Shown: positions 53,757 through 63,477 of the stretch, piece by piece
Layout of the letters: each line of letters begins with the position of its first letter
Position numbering within the stretch: the stretch's first letter is position 1
Assembly (NCBI RefSeq): GCF_030691015.1
Contig: NZ_JAUYFF010000004.1
Span: 1-64,000, forward strand
Source of the DNA: Sulfuricurvum sp.
GTDB taxonomy: Bacteria; Campylobacterota; Campylobacteria; Campylobacterales; Sulfurimonadaceae
Direction: 5' to 3'
Length of the DNA stretch: 64,000 bases
Translations under genes and position numbers: made by a program
The notes under the pieces: generated by a model
The model's input: only the letters and a program-made list of their open reading frames with translations
What the model was told of the DNA's origin: nothing
Databases searched by the model: none

Positions 53757-56480
53757 ATGGCTCAACCTACCGTTACGATTATTGATACATTCGGATTTTT
53801 TTTCCGCTCATTCTATGCGCTTCCTCCTCTGAGAAATAAACATGGTTTCCCGACAGGTCTTTTGACCGGATTTATAAATTTTATTGCGTCACTGCACAAA
53901 GATCACAGTAGCGATTATCTGATTTTTGCTCTTGATGCAAAAGGGCCAAGCTTTCGTGCCGAGATAGACCCAAATTATAAAGCCAACCGTTCACCTGCAC
54001 CCGAAGAATTAGTGAAACAACTTCCCATCGCAATCGACTGGATCGATAAAATGGGATACAAATCGCTCTCTCAAAGCGGGTTTGAGGCCGATGATATGAT
54101 CGCTTCAGTCGTTCGCCAAGCTCGTGCACATGGGTTTCTTGTCCGAGTCGTTTCTCACGATAAAGATCTCTATCAACTGATTGATGATGATCGGGTCGTA
54201 TTGGTCGATGCCATCAGCAAAAAAGTGATGAACGAGAGCCACTGCGAAGAAAAATACGGCGTTCATCCGCGACAGTTTATCGATTACCAATCCCTCATCG
54301 GAGACACGGCTGATAATGTCCCCGGAGTCAAGGGGATCGGAAAAGTAACGGCACAAAAGCTCTTAGCCCAGTTTGTGACGTTGGATGCGATGTATGAGAG
54401 ACTTGAGGAAGTGACACCTCCTCGGATCAAAGGACTGCTGGAAACGTATCGAGATGACGCATTCCGTTCGCGTGAACTCGTCAGTTTGCGCGACGACGTG
54501 TTTGAAACTCTTGATTTTTCGGAATTTGCGATGCACTTTGACAATCCGTTTCTTCCGATTTATGATGAGTTGGTTCATTATGAGATGAATGCCGTGTTGC
54601 GTACCCTCAAAGCCAAAGCACTCTTTGAAGAGTCACAGCCGATTAGTGATTCGAAGAAGGTAGATATAATAGAACTTCCGAAATGTGAAAGTGTAGAAGG
54701 GTGCAGTGTACTCATCGATTCGGACGAAGTTCTTGGAAAGATAATCGCTTCGATTCCCCAAGGCTCCATGATCGCATTCGACACCGAGACAACGGGACTC
54801 GATCCTACCAAAGATCATTTGGTCGGTTTTAGTTTCAGCATCGACGAAAATACAGGCTATTACGTTCCGATGGCTCATAGTTATTTGGGGGTAGGGGATC
54901 AAGTAAGCCCTGACGCGGCGGCTCAAGCGATTCGAGCAATTTTCACACATCGTGTTATCGGACATAATATCAAATTCGATCTCCACTTCGTCACCCGATT
55001 TTTAGAGGTGGATCGTTTAAGTATTCATGCCGATACGATGGTACTCGCTTGGCTGACTGATTCATCACGCTCACTCTCTATGGACAATCTTGCAGAGTCG
55101 CTTTTGAGTCATGAGATGATCCATTTTAAAGATACGGTGAAAAAAGGGGAAAACTTTGCCTCCGTTGCCATCGAAGATGCGTGTAAATATGCCGGAGAAG
55201 ATGCCTATATCACCTTCCAACTCTACAAGGTACTTAGCGAACAACTTCTCTTAAAAGGGGGCGAAGAGGCACTCAATGAAGCGTTTAACGTTGAATTTCC
55301 TTTCACCTTGACATTGCTGGGGATGGAAGATGCGGGAATCGCCGTCGATACGGCGGTATTGGAAACATTTAAAAAAGAGGTGGCATTAGAGATCGCAACT
55401 CTCACGGAGCAAATCCACAGCGCGTGCGGAACCGTATTTAATCTCAATTCTCCGAAACAACTCGGAGTTATTTTGTTTGAAACGCTGGGACTTGCACACG
55501 GCAAAAAGACCAAAACAGGATACAGTACCGATGAGCAGGTTTTGGAAGGGCTAAAAAATGAGCACGCTGTTATCCCAATGCTATTGCAGTACCGCGAATA
55601 CCACAAACTCTATTCCACCTACATTGAACCGCTGATTACATTGGCGCACAATGATCCATCATCGCGTATCTATACCTCGTTTGTTCAAACGGGAACGGCA
55701 ACGGGACGACTCAGTTCTAAAAATCCAAACCTCCAAAATATCCCTGTAAAAACGGCATTGGGGATGCGTATCCGCGAAGCGTTCGTTGCCCCTGCGGGTA
55801 AAAAACTGATAGGGATCGACTATTCGCAAATCGAGCTTCGCCTCCTCGCCCATTTCAGTGAGGACACGGTTTTGGTCAATGCCTTTAACGAGGGGCATGA
55901 CATTCACATGCAAACGGCGATAGCGTTGTTCGGGGAAGCGGAAGCTGCGAGTAAACGTAATATCGCCAAAACAGTCAACTTCGGTCTCTTATACGGTATG
56001 GGGCAAAAAAAGCTCTCTGACACCCTCGGGATTACGACCAAAGAGGCAAAAGAGATCATCGAGCGCTATTTCGAGACGTTTCCGAGCGTCAAGGGGTATT
56101 TCAGCGGTATCGTTGAGCAAGCCAAAGAGATGGGGTATGTTGAGACATTACTCCATCGCCGACGCTATTTCGATTTCGGCTCTGCTACTCCAATGCTTAA
56201 AGCGGCGTACGAGCGCGAATCGGTCAATACCGTCTTCCAAGGTTCTGCCTCTGATCTCATCAAACTCTCAATGAACAAAATCGACACGATGATCCGCACT
56301 GAGGCTCTTCGCGCCCGAATGCTCTTACAAATCCACGATGAACTGATCTTTGAAGTGGATGAGGATACTGCAGAGACTTATGCGGTGCGCTTTGTCGAGG
56401 TGATGGAGAGTATTTTAGAACTCCGTGTTCCTCTAAAAACCTCGATGCATATCGGGAACCACTGGGGTGAGTTGAAATAA
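53757..56480 (+). CDS. polA: DNA polymerase I
   Basis: A 907-residue family A polymerase. The 5'-3' exonuclease domain has GFEADDMIAS. The 3'-5' exonuclease DTET motif (FDTETTGLD) is intact, so proofreading is expected. The polymerase carries DYSQIELRLLAH and KTVNFGLLYG and HDELIFEV. It fills gaps in repair and removes RNA primers. AAAGG is six bases before ATG 53757, which is preferred to the TTG at 53754. Usual length. Confidence 0.97.
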   Translation: MAQPTVTIIDTFGFFFRSFYALPPLRNKHGFPTGLLTGFINFIASLHKDHSSDYLIFALDAKGPSFRAEIDPNYKANRSPAPEELVKQLPIAIDWIDKMGYKSLSQSGFEADDMIASVVRQARAHGFLVRVVSHDKDLYQLIDDDRVVLVDAISKKVMNESHCEEKYGVHPRQFIDYQSLIGDTADNVPGVKGIGKVTAQKLLAQFVTLDAMYERLEEVTPPRIKGLLETYRDDAFRSRELVSLRDDVFETLDFSEFAMHFDNPFLPIYDELVHYEMNAVLRTLKAKALFEESQPISDSKKVDIIELPKCESVEGCSVLIDSDEVLGKIIASIPQGSMIAFDTETTGLDPTKDHLVGFSFSIDENTGYYVPMAHSYLGVGDQVSPDAAAQAIRAIFTHRVIGHNIKFDLHFVTRFLEVDRLSIHADTMVLAWLTDSSRSLSMDNLAESLLSHEMIHFKDTVKKGENFASVAIEDACKYAGEDAYITFQLYKVLSEQLLLKGGEEALNEAFNVEFPFTLTLLGMEDAGIAVDTAVLETFKKEVALEIATLTEQIHSACGTVFNLNSPKQLGVILFETLGLAHGKKTKTGYSTDEQVLEGLKNEHAVIPMLLQYREYHKLYSTYIEPLITLAHNDPSSRIYTSFVQTGTATGRLSSKNPNLQNIPVKTALGMRIREAFVAPAGKKLIGIDYSQIELRLLAHFSEDTVLVNAFNEGHDIHMQTAIALFGEAEAASKRNIAKTVNFGLLYGMGQKKLSDTLGITTKEAKEIIERYFETFPSVKGYFSGIVEQAKEMGYVETLLHRRRYFDFGSATPMLKAAYERESVNTVFQGSASDLIKLSMNKIDTMIRTEALRARMLLQIHDELIFEVDEDTAETYAVRFVEVMESILELRVPLKTSMHIGNHWGELK

Positions 56481-56496
56481 TAATCAGGAAATTTAT

Positions 56497-57849
56497 ATGG
56501 TCGAAAAAATCTTAGCCAATCTCGAAAAATCGAACTGTGTGACCGATAATACTTTCTTACAAGCTGTGAGTGAAGTCCTCACTTCACTAGAGCCTATCGT
56601 TAAGACTGACTCACGCTATGAGCAGTTCGCCATACTGGAGCGTCTCGTCACTCCTGATCGTGTTATTCAGTTCAAGGTTCAATGGCTCGATGATAACAAT
56701 CACGTTCACATCAACAACGGCTATCGAATCCAGTTTAATAACTCCCTCGGGCCCTACAAGGGAGGACTTCGATTTCACCCGAGTGTGACAACAGGGGTTT
56801 TGAAATTTTTGGCATTCGAGCAGATCTTTAAAAATGCGTTGACGGGTCTTCCGATCGGCGGTGCCAAAGGGGGAAGTGATTTTGATCCCAAAGGTAAAAG
56901 TGATTTTGAGATTATGCGGTTTTGCCGCGCCTTCATGCGAGAACTTTATCCCTATATCGGCGCACGTGTCGATGTACCGGCGGGAGATATCGGAGTAGGT
57001 TCCAGAGAAATCGGCTATCTTTTCGGTGAATACAAACGGATCACTCACCAGTATGACGGAGTGCTTAGCGGTAAGCCTTATGCGTTCGGAGGTTCGCTGA
57101 TGCGGCCTCAGGCGACAGGATACGGTGTCGTCTATTTTGCCCGTGAGATGCTGTCTCAAGAGCTGCAAGAGACGTTAGAGGGGAAAGTGTGCACCGTGAG
57201 CGGTGCAGGGAACGTAGCAATCCATACGATAGAGAAACTTCAACAATTGGGTGCGATTGTCGTCACCTGCAGTGACAGTGACGGAACTATCTATGATCCA
57301 AGAGGAATTGATCTCACCGTTGTCCGAGAACTAAAAGAAAACGGGAGACGATTGTCACTTGCAGGTTATGCTGATCAGATTCCGGGTTCTGTGTACACAC
57401 AAAAAAGTGATTATCCAAACGGTGCTCATGCGGTATGGAATACTTCGTGTTTTGCCGCATTCCCATGTGCGACACAAAACGAACTGACTCTCATCGATGC
57501 TCAAAATCTGATTAAAAACGGATGTGTTGCGGTAGTGGAAGGGGCAAATATGCCGACTGAGCCCGAAGCTATTGCTCTCTTGCAGAGAGAAAGTGTTTTG
57601 TTTTCTCCGGGAAAAGCTTCCAATGCCGGAGGAGTAGCGGTCAGTGAATTTGAGATGTCCCAAAATGCTTCAATGGAAAAATGGGATTTTGACAAGGTCG
57701 ATCGTAAACTTGATGAATTAATGCGCCAGATATATAAGCGGGTTTCCTTGACAGCAAAAGAATACGATCGAGAACGTAATTTCGTAGACGGAGCCAATAT
57801 CGCCGCTTTTAAGCGAGTTGCGGAAGCGATGATTTTAGAGGGTGTATAG
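56497..57849 (+). CDS. gdhA: NADP-type glutamate dehydrogenase
   Basis: A 450-residue hexameric glutamate dehydrogenase. GGLRFHPSVT (substrate-binding) and GGAKGGSDFDPKGKS (catalytic lysine) are present, followed by the Rossmann fold VSGAGNVAIH. It assimilates ammonia by reductive amination of 2-oxoglutarate. AGGA lies 7 nt upstream. It is followed by the minus-strand regulator cluster. Confidence 0.96.
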   Translation: MVEKILANLEKSNCVTDNTFLQAVSEVLTSLEPIVKTDSRYEQFAILERLVTPDRVIQFKVQWLDDNNHVHINNGYRIQFNNSLGPYKGGLRFHPSVTTGVLKFLAFEQIFKNALTGLPIGGAKGGSDFDPKGKSDFEIMRFCRAFMRELYPYIGARVDVPAGDIGVGSREIGYLFGEYKRITHQYDGVLSGKPYAFGGSLMRPQATGYGVVYFAREMLSQELQETLEGKVCTVSGAGNVAIHTIEKLQQLGAIVVTCSDSDGTIYDPRGIDLTVVRELKENGRRLSLAGYADQIPGSVYTQKSDYPNGAHAVWNTSCFAAFPCATQNELTLIDAQNLIKNGCVAVVEGANMPTEPEAIALLQRESVLFSPGKASNAGGVAVSEFEMSQNASMEKWDFDKVDRKLDELMRQIYKRVSLTAKEYDRERNFVDGANIAAFKRVAEAMILEGV

Positions 57850-58494
57850 CTAAACTTTTAAGATATATCCCTCGCCTCTAATATTGTGGATTTCTAATCC
57901 ATCAACTGCATTACGAATTTCTCGTATATGAGACGCAATCGTGTTTAATTTAATAAATTTTTCTTCCCAAACATGATCGATAAACATATCATAGGTGATA
58001 AGCGTGTTACGATGCTTCGTCATAAGATAAAGAATATTACGCTGATTTTTAGTGAGATTAATAATTCCGCCATGTTGTGAAAGCTGTTTTGTTGCGAGAT
58101 TGAATAGCGAATGTGGAGCAATTTGTATTTCATCATCATTTGAAATAGCAAGGAGCTTTTGAACTCGCAGCAATAATTCAATCAGATCGAAGGGTTTTTT
58201 TAGATAATCGCTACACCCGAGACGGTATGCATGAGTGATACTGTCGATATCAGTGTAGGCTGTCATAAAAATAACCGGTTTCATTGGGTCATTTCGAGAA
58301 ATCCATTCGATAACCTCAAATCCGTTAGCACCGGGTACATTGATGTCCAAGATATAAATATCCGAATTGAATTGACACTTGTTTAGCATCTCATTCCCTT
58401 CTCCAAACATCTCAACTTCATAGGAATGGATAGAAAAGAAATCGGCCAAATTATTTCTTAACGCATACTCGTCTTCAAATAAGGTGATTTTCAT
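57850..58494 (-). CDS. OmpR-family response regulator
   Basis: A 214-residue regulator. The receiver has ED (7-8), the phospho-acceptor in SDIYILDINVPGANG and a lysine in YLKKPFD. A C-terminal winged helix (LTKNQRNILYLMTKH ... SHIREIRNAVDG) binds DNA. The ATG at 58494 is chosen (GGGGA 8 nt upstream); it overlaps the kinase gene by 20 nt. Candidate binder of the 11-bp-spaced TGCAT boxes nearby. Confidence 0.9.
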   Translation of the reverse strand: MKITLFEDEYALRNNLADFFSIHSYEVEMFGEGNEMLNKCQFNSDIYILDINVPGANGFEVIEWISRNDPMKPVIFMTAYTDIDSITHAYRLGCSDYLKKPFDLIELLLRVQKLLAISNDDEIQIAPHSLFNLATKQLSQHGGIINLTKNQRNILYLMTKHRNTLITYDMFIDHVWEEKFIKLNTIASHIREIRNAVDGLEIHNIRGEGYILKV

Positions 58495-59527
58495 TAGGTA
58501 TTTCCCCTTTGAATGTATAGGTAAAAGTTGTGCTTCCCTCTGCGGATTCAACCCGCGCTTTGATATTCAGCTGCTGACATATTGATGCAACTATTTCAAG
58601 TCCGATTCCCATTCCGATCGTGTCGTATGATTCACGATATCCATCCGTAAAAATATAGTGAGGATTAATAATTGTACTACCGTTATTGGTAACTTTAAGT
58701 ATGATATTTGCTTTTTTTGTGAGAGAAATATGAATGACTGTATTTTCAAAAGAGTATTTTATTGCATTGGAAATTGTATTGTCAATAATGCGTTGTATAT
58801 CTGAATAAGGGATATCCATAAAACAATTATCATGTGCTTCGAGTTCAATCCGTATGTTTTTAATCTCCGCAATAAGGGTGAAATACTCGACCCGACTTCG
58901 TAAAAATGCTGTTACATTAAGAGTCAAATTTTCTTGCGGATTTTTTTTTGCCTCTAGTGCATAGTAAAGATCTTCATAGATAAGATGGAGTGACTTCGCC
59001 GCTGCGTGCATTGAATCGACATAACTATTTTTCGGATATCGGTATCCATACATTTCTGCAGAGGTTTTTATGATGCTGAGCGGGTTATACAACTCGTGAT
59101 AGGAGCGTTTAAGAAGGCCCTTAAGCTTTTTTATGGCTGAGCGCTTTTTCAGATGAAGCTTTACTCTGGCAAGAACCTCTTTTTCATACAGCGGTTTAAC
59201 AAGATAGTCATCCGCACCGCTTTCAAACCCTTTTGTTTTGTCTTCGTGCGTTCGAAGTGCACTTATAAATAGAATCGAAAGATCACGTTCTTGAGCGGCA
59301 TTTTTCAATTTGCGGCACACTTCATAACCGTCAATATCGGGCATTAAAATATCTAGTAGTATCATATCAAAATCAGTTTGTGCGGCACGTTGCAGAGCCT
59401 CCTCCCCACTTTTGGCGATATAAATATCGAGATTTAGGGGAGTTAAAATATTTTTGATAAGAATAAGATTACGTATTTTGTCATCAACAAGCAATACTTT
59501 TGGTCTATCCGGTTTATATTCAAACAT
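58475..59527 (-). CDS. REC-histidine kinase hybrid
   Basis: A 350-residue cytoplasmic protein. An N-terminal receiver (about 10-125; acceptor D in FDMILLDILMPDIDG) is fused to a kinase core with an H box SYHELYNPL (about H144), N box DNTISNAIKYS and G box GMGIGLEI. No membrane or PAS sensor is present. It probably phosphorylates the OmpR-type regulator encoded by the overlapping downstream gene, with its own REC acting as input or sink. Confidence 0.88.
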   Translation of the reverse strand: MFEYKPDRPKVLLVDDKIRNLILIKNILTPLNLDIYIAKSGEEALQRAAQTDFDMILLDILMPDIDGYEVCRKLKNAAQERDLSILFISALRTHEDKTKGFESGADDYLVKPLYEKEVLARVKLHLKKRSAIKKLKGLLKRSYHELYNPLSIIKTSAEMYGYRYPKNSYVDSMHAAAKSLHLIYEDLYYALEAKKNPQENLTLNVTAFLRSRVEYFTLIAEIKNIRIELEAHDNCFMDIPYSDIQRIIDNTISNAIKYSFENTVIHISLTKKANIILKVTNNGSTIINPHYIFTDGYRESYDTIGMGIGLEIVASICQQLNIKARVESAEGSTTFTYTFKGEIPNENHLI

Positions 59528-59539
59528 GCGGACCTCTCT

Positions 59540-60328
59540 TTAATACGTAATCGTTTCGGATGAGTGTGCAGACATAATAAAGGTTCGGATGGTTTCAAGA
59601 TTCATTTCCCTTAGCTGCTCACTAAGCCATGTTTTACATGCTCCTTGATCCAGTGTACTAACCAGCATCTCTGATTGGCTTAAAGCACCTTTATCGATAG
59701 CATCAAGAAGTTTATGGCGAAACGTATGGCTTAATGATGACAAATCAATAGATTGATTTTCTTTCATTGTACTATTGAGACTCTCGGAGGAGAGCAAGGT
59801 CATGATTTGATCTGCCGTAAACGGTTTAGAAAGCCATGCATCAAAAACGTTTTTACTTCTATCTTCTCGTAGTGCACTGATCGCGACCAGTGTAGCCGAA
59901 GATCCGGCATTATGCAAAGCGGTAGCAGTTTCATATCCGTTCATCCCTGGCATTACGATGTCTATACAAATGATATCCGGGTCAAATAACTCAGCTTTAG
60001 TGAGTGCTTCTGAACCATTTTCAGCACTCTCTATTTCACATTTCAGCGTATGAAATATATCCATTAGAATCTCTCTGTTTTCACGCATGTCATCGACGAT
60101 CAAAACTTTTTTTCCTACTACCGAAGTAGAATCAAATCGAATCGGGAAGCTAGGAGAATCTGCATTCTTTAGCTGAAAAAGTTCCTGCATTATTCCTTCG
60201 ATAATATAGGTATTTTTTTCTATTACCATCGCATACTCATCAACTTTATCAGGGTATTTTCGAAGAAGTGACGCATATCCTGTAATCTGATGCAGTGAAT
60301 TGGTGAGAGAATGTAGATAGTTTTTCAT
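59540..60328 (-). CDS. Receiver-domain protein with N-terminal dimerisation helices
   Basis: A 262-residue protein. Residues 1-55 look like the HisKA helical hairpin (SLTNSLHQITGYASLLRKY) but no ATPase domain follows. A receiver domain occupies about 70-190 (DD, acceptor D in FDPDIICIDIVMPGMNG, K in LSKPF). The last 60 residues are helical. It could be a phosphotransfer or scaffold protein working with the adjacent kinase, whose stop it overlaps by 4 nt. Confidence 0.75.
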   Translation of the reverse strand: MKNYLHSLTNSLHQITGYASLLRKYPDKVDEYAMVIEKNTYIIEGIMQELFQLKNADSPSFPIRFDSTSVVGKKVLIVDDMRENREILMDIFHTLKCEIESAENGSEALTKAELFDPDIICIDIVMPGMNGYETATALHNAGSSATLVAISALREDRSKNVFDAWLSKPFTADQIMTLLSSESLNSTMKENQSIDLSSLSHTFRHKLLDAIDKGALSQSEMLVSTLDQGACKTWLSEQLREMNLETIRTFIMSAHSSETITY

Positions 60329-61089
60329 GCAATTAGGTTTATAATTGACGGATTGAATAGGACTTCAAATCTGCTACCACCTTTTATCGGTAGATACCGA
60401 AGGGTACTTTCGAAACTTTTAGAAATAATTTCCAGACTCATATACAGGCCAAGACCCGTCCCTTTTCCATCCTCTTTATTGGTGAAAAAGGGGGTGAATA
60501 TTTTTTCTCGAATAGCTACCGGTATTCCGCCGGCATTATCTTCAATAGCAAAAAAATATTTCCCCTCATCATTTTTCCCTATAGAAAGTTTCATAATTTT
60601 TTCATTTTGAGCGGATTCATCGAATGCATCTCGTGCGTTGGAAAATAAATTTAACAGCACCTGCTCAAACTGATCTTCATACCCGAAAACTTCTACCCCT
60701 TTTATCCGCTCATCGACGTGGAACATGATGTTATGGGTATAAAGTTGTCTGCCCATAATAAGGAGTACAACATCTATGCTATGGCGAAGCATAAAGGGCT
60801 GAGGGACTTTACTCGGTCTAACAAATTCCATAAACGTTTCAATGGTTTGTGACATTTTTTGACATTGGTTTTGGATTAAAACAGCCCCTTTTTCTATCTC
60901 TTCAGGACGAAGTTCCTCCATTTGAATTTTCAGTGTCATATTGATTGCAGTGGCACTGATGGTATTAAGCGGTTGGCGCCATTGGTGGGCAATCATTGCA
61001 ACCATTTCCCCTAGTTGAATGAGTTTGTTTTGTTGGTTGTTTTGTTGCATATATTCGACGTCATTAAAAGAGTGAGAAGTGGCATTCAT
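60325..61089 (-). CDS. Sensor-less histidine kinase (HQWRQPL type)
   Basis: A 254-residue kinase core with no sensor domain. The H box is AHQWRQPLNTIS, then NLFSNARDAFDE (N box), DNAGGIP and GTGLGLYMS. This HQWRQPL class is abundant in Campylobacterota. Its input must come from a partner protein. The ATG at 61089 lies in a divergent promoter region containing the TGCAT box. Confidence 0.9.
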   Translation of the reverse strand: MNATSHSFNDVEYMQQNNQQNKLIQLGEMVAMIAHQWRQPLNTISATAINMTLKIQMEELRPEEIEKGAVLIQNQCQKMSQTIETFMEFVRPSKVPQPFMLRHSIDVVLLIMGRQLYTHNIMFHVDERIKGVEVFGYEDQFEQVLLNLFSNARDAFDESAQNEKIMKLSIGKNDEGKYFFAIEDNAGGIPVAIREKIFTPFFTNKEDGKGTGLGLYMSLEIISKSFESTLRYLPIKGGSRFEVLFNPSIINLIA

Positions 61090-61162
61090 CCTTTTTCCCT
61101 TTAAAATAAACTTTGAATAAAATAGTATATCACACTAAAAGTTTTTATTAAATGTTTGTTTT

Positions 61163-61197
61163 TGCATTTTTACTGCATTGTTTTTATGTACCATAAT
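61163..61197 (+). promoter_or_regulatory. TGCAT-N6-TGCAT box with -10, copy 1
   Basis: TGCAT occurs at 61163 and 61174, 11 bp apart, in TTGCATTTTTACTGCAT. A CATAAT -10 follows at 61192-61197, 36 nt before the ATG of the receiver gene at 61233. A nearly identical arrangement is at 63389-63420. Confidence 0.5.
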
Positions 61198-61232
61198 AAA
61201 TCAGAGAGTATCTGTATGCAGAGGTCAAAAAT

Positions 61233-61637
61233 ATGTTGTCTAAAGAACTCAAATCGGTAGCAAACACTCTATCCATACTGTATGTTGAAGATGAAGAAGA
61301 CACACGAGTTCAAATAGCTGAAATACTTAGAATGTTTTTTAAAAATGTAGTCGTTGCAGCAAATGGGATAGAGGGATTAAATATTTTTTCTGCACATTCC
61401 ATTGATTTAACTTTATCGGATGTGACTATGCCGGTCATGGATGGCATCACGATGGTAAAAAATATTTTAGACATTAGACCCGATGCCAAGATAATTTTAA
61501 TGACAGCGCATAATTTGGGGGAAGCACAGTTGGATAAGCATAATCTCAACATTACAGGCAATATTCACAAGCCGATTGAGTTAAGTAAAACCCTGCAACT
61601 TTTGTACGATGTATGCAGCGACATAATAAAAGAGTAA
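61233..61637 (+). CDS. Single-domain response regulator
   Basis: A 134-residue receiver-only protein. It has EDEED (17-21), the acceptor aspartate in IDLTLSDVTMPVMDG and a lysine in HKPIE. No output domain. It precedes the PAS kinase by 3 nt, so both are co-transcribed. Its sequence resembles the receiver at 63478, suggesting duplication. Confidence 0.9.
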   Translation: MLSKELKSVANTLSILYVEDEEDTRVQIAEILRMFFKNVVVAANGIEGLNIFSAHSIDLTLSDVTMPVMDGITMVKNILDIRPDAKIILMTAHNLGEAQLDKHNLNITGNIHKPIELSKTLQLLYDVCSDIIKE

Positions 61638-61640
61638 AAG

Positions 61641-63380
61641 ATGGAGAATTACCGTGAAGAAGCAGTGTCAAATCTAAAGCAGACAGATACAACCGCACGT
61701 TATGTCTCTACTTTAAGTGAAATAAATACGATGATTAACGAATATCGCTCATGCTTAGATCAAAAAACATTTTTTCAACTTCTTTATCAAAAATCATCGG
61801 ATGCGATTCTTATCATGCATAACGGTCTTTTTGTCGATGCTAACGAATCGGCGCTGAATATGTTGGGCATCTCATCGATGGATGAAGTATTGTGCCTCCT
61901 CAATCATCACCCCTCATCGCTCTCACCTGAATTTCAACCGGATGGGAGCTGCTCCTATGAGAAATACGAAAAACTCCTAAAAAAATGTTCAGAAGAGGGA
62001 ACATGCCGTTTTGAGTGGCTTTTTAATAGAATAGATGGAAGTGAACTGTGGGTGGATACCGTCATAACACGGATTTCTGAGGGGGAAGATGAAATAATTC
62101 ATGTCGCGTGGCGGGATATTTCGACGCGGAAAGAATATGAGGCTGATTTGATGAATCAGCAAAAAGAGCTTGTGATACTAAACAACGATTTGGCAAATAA
62201 AACAACGCAAATGCATATGCTCAACAAACGGCTGGAATATTCTCAAAAATACCAAAAAGCAATTTTTGACGGACAGCCTAATATTATCGTCGCCAATTTC
62301 AATATCCGGACATTATGTGACGGAAATACGGCATTTCTAAACTTTGTCGGATATTCAGATGTTCCATCGTTTCTGGCAGAGCATGAATGTATCTCCGATT
62401 ATTTTATCGAAAGAGAAGGGTATCTATCCTCAACGATGGAGGGAAAAGAGTGGATAGAATATGTCAAAGACAACAATGGATATTCTCATTATGCCCTACT
62501 GAAACGGGCTGACAAAGAGTATGTTTTCAGTGTCAGTGTGAGTGAAGTCTATATAGAAAACGACAAAATAAATATAGCCTCTTTTTCAGATATCACTGAG
62601 CTGGAAGAGTATAAAAAGACTCTCGAAGAGCGGATTAAAGCGGAAGTGGCGGAGAACCGTAACAAAGACCGTATGCTGCATAACCAGTCCAAAAGTGTAC
62701 AGATGGGGGAGATGCTCAATATGATTGCTCACCAATGGCGCCAACCGCTTAATGCTATTAGTGCTTCAGCCATCTCCGTAGCAATGAAGCTCGAACTTGA
62801 AGAATTGGAGTCTGATGATATACGGGAACATCTAACCTATATCCAGTGGCGTATCCAAAAAATGTCTCAAACAATTAGTGATTTCATGAATTTCTTTAAA
62901 CCGGATCATGAAGTCCAGCAATTCACTCTTAATGAACTCATGAAAGATATTGAATCGTTGATGAAAGCACAATTGCAGGGGAGGGGGATACGTCTGGTTT
63001 ACGATGAGCGAAATCCAATTACAATTTGCAGTTATAAAAAAGAGTTGGCACATGTTCTGATTAATACTATTGCCAATGCGAGAGATGCTTATGAGGGGCT
63101 GCACCTTGAGTTGAAACCTATCAATATTGTACTTACTCAACAAGCGGACGGAATACTTACACTCTCGGTAAGTGATCGTGCCGGTGGAGTCAAAGTAGAG
63201 AATCTTGATAAAATTTTCAATCCCTATTTTACAACTAAAGAACCGGGGAAAGGGACGGGTATCGGTTTGTACATGAGTAAAAGAATTGTTTCTGAGATAC
63301 TGCATGGTTCAATCGAAGTTTCCAATACTGACGACGGAGCTGAATTTTATATTACATTTAAAAATAATAGTATAAATTAA
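61641..63380 (+). CDS. PAS-PAS sensor histidine kinase
   Basis: A 579-residue cytoplasmic kinase. Two PAS-like domains (about 45-170 and 205-315; the first has ILIMHNGLFVDANESALNML) are followed by a coiled coil and a kinase core. H box AHQWRQPLNAIS, N box NTIANARDAYEG, G boxes DRAGGV and GTGIGLYMS. No membrane segment, so it senses an intracellular signal. It is transcribed with the receiver just upstream. Confidence 0.9.
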   Translation: MENYREEAVSNLKQTDTTARYVSTLSEINTMINEYRSCLDQKTFFQLLYQKSSDAILIMHNGLFVDANESALNMLGISSMDEVLCLLNHHPSSLSPEFQPDGSCSYEKYEKLLKKCSEEGTCRFEWLFNRIDGSELWVDTVITRISEGEDEIIHVAWRDISTRKEYEADLMNQQKELVILNNDLANKTTQMHMLNKRLEYSQKYQKAIFDGQPNIIVANFNIRTLCDGNTAFLNFVGYSDVPSFLAEHECISDYFIEREGYLSSTMEGKEWIEYVKDNNGYSHYALLKRADKEYVFSVSVSEVYIENDKINIASFSDITELEEYKKTLEERIKAEVAENRNKDRMLHNQSKSVQMGEMLNMIAHQWRQPLNAISASAISVAMKLELEELESDDIREHLTYIQWRIQKMSQTISDFMNFFKPDHEVQQFTLNELMKDIESLMKAQLQGRGIRLVYDERNPITICSYKKELAHVLINTIANARDAYEGLHLELKPINIVLTQQADGILTLSVSDRAGGVKVENLDKIFNPYFTTKEPGKGTGIGLYMSKRIVSEILHGSIEVSNTDDGAEFYITFKNNSIN

Positions 63381-63388
63381 ATATTGTC

Positions 63389-63420
63389 TGCATTTTTTCT
63401 GCATAGTTGCCCCCTATAAT
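63389..63420 (+). promoter_or_regulatory. TGCAT-N6-TGCAT box with -10, copy 2
   Basis: TGCAT occurs at 63389 and 63400, 11 bp apart, in CTGCATTTTTTCTGCAT. A perfect TATAAT follows at 63415-63420. The second repeat overlaps the -35 region. It resembles copy 1 at 61163-61197 over 15 of 17 core positions. Confidence 0.55.
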
Positions 63421-63477
63421 ACTTTATCGCCATAAAAAGCTTAAGAATTCTTACGACAGTAGACAGAGGAGAAATAA

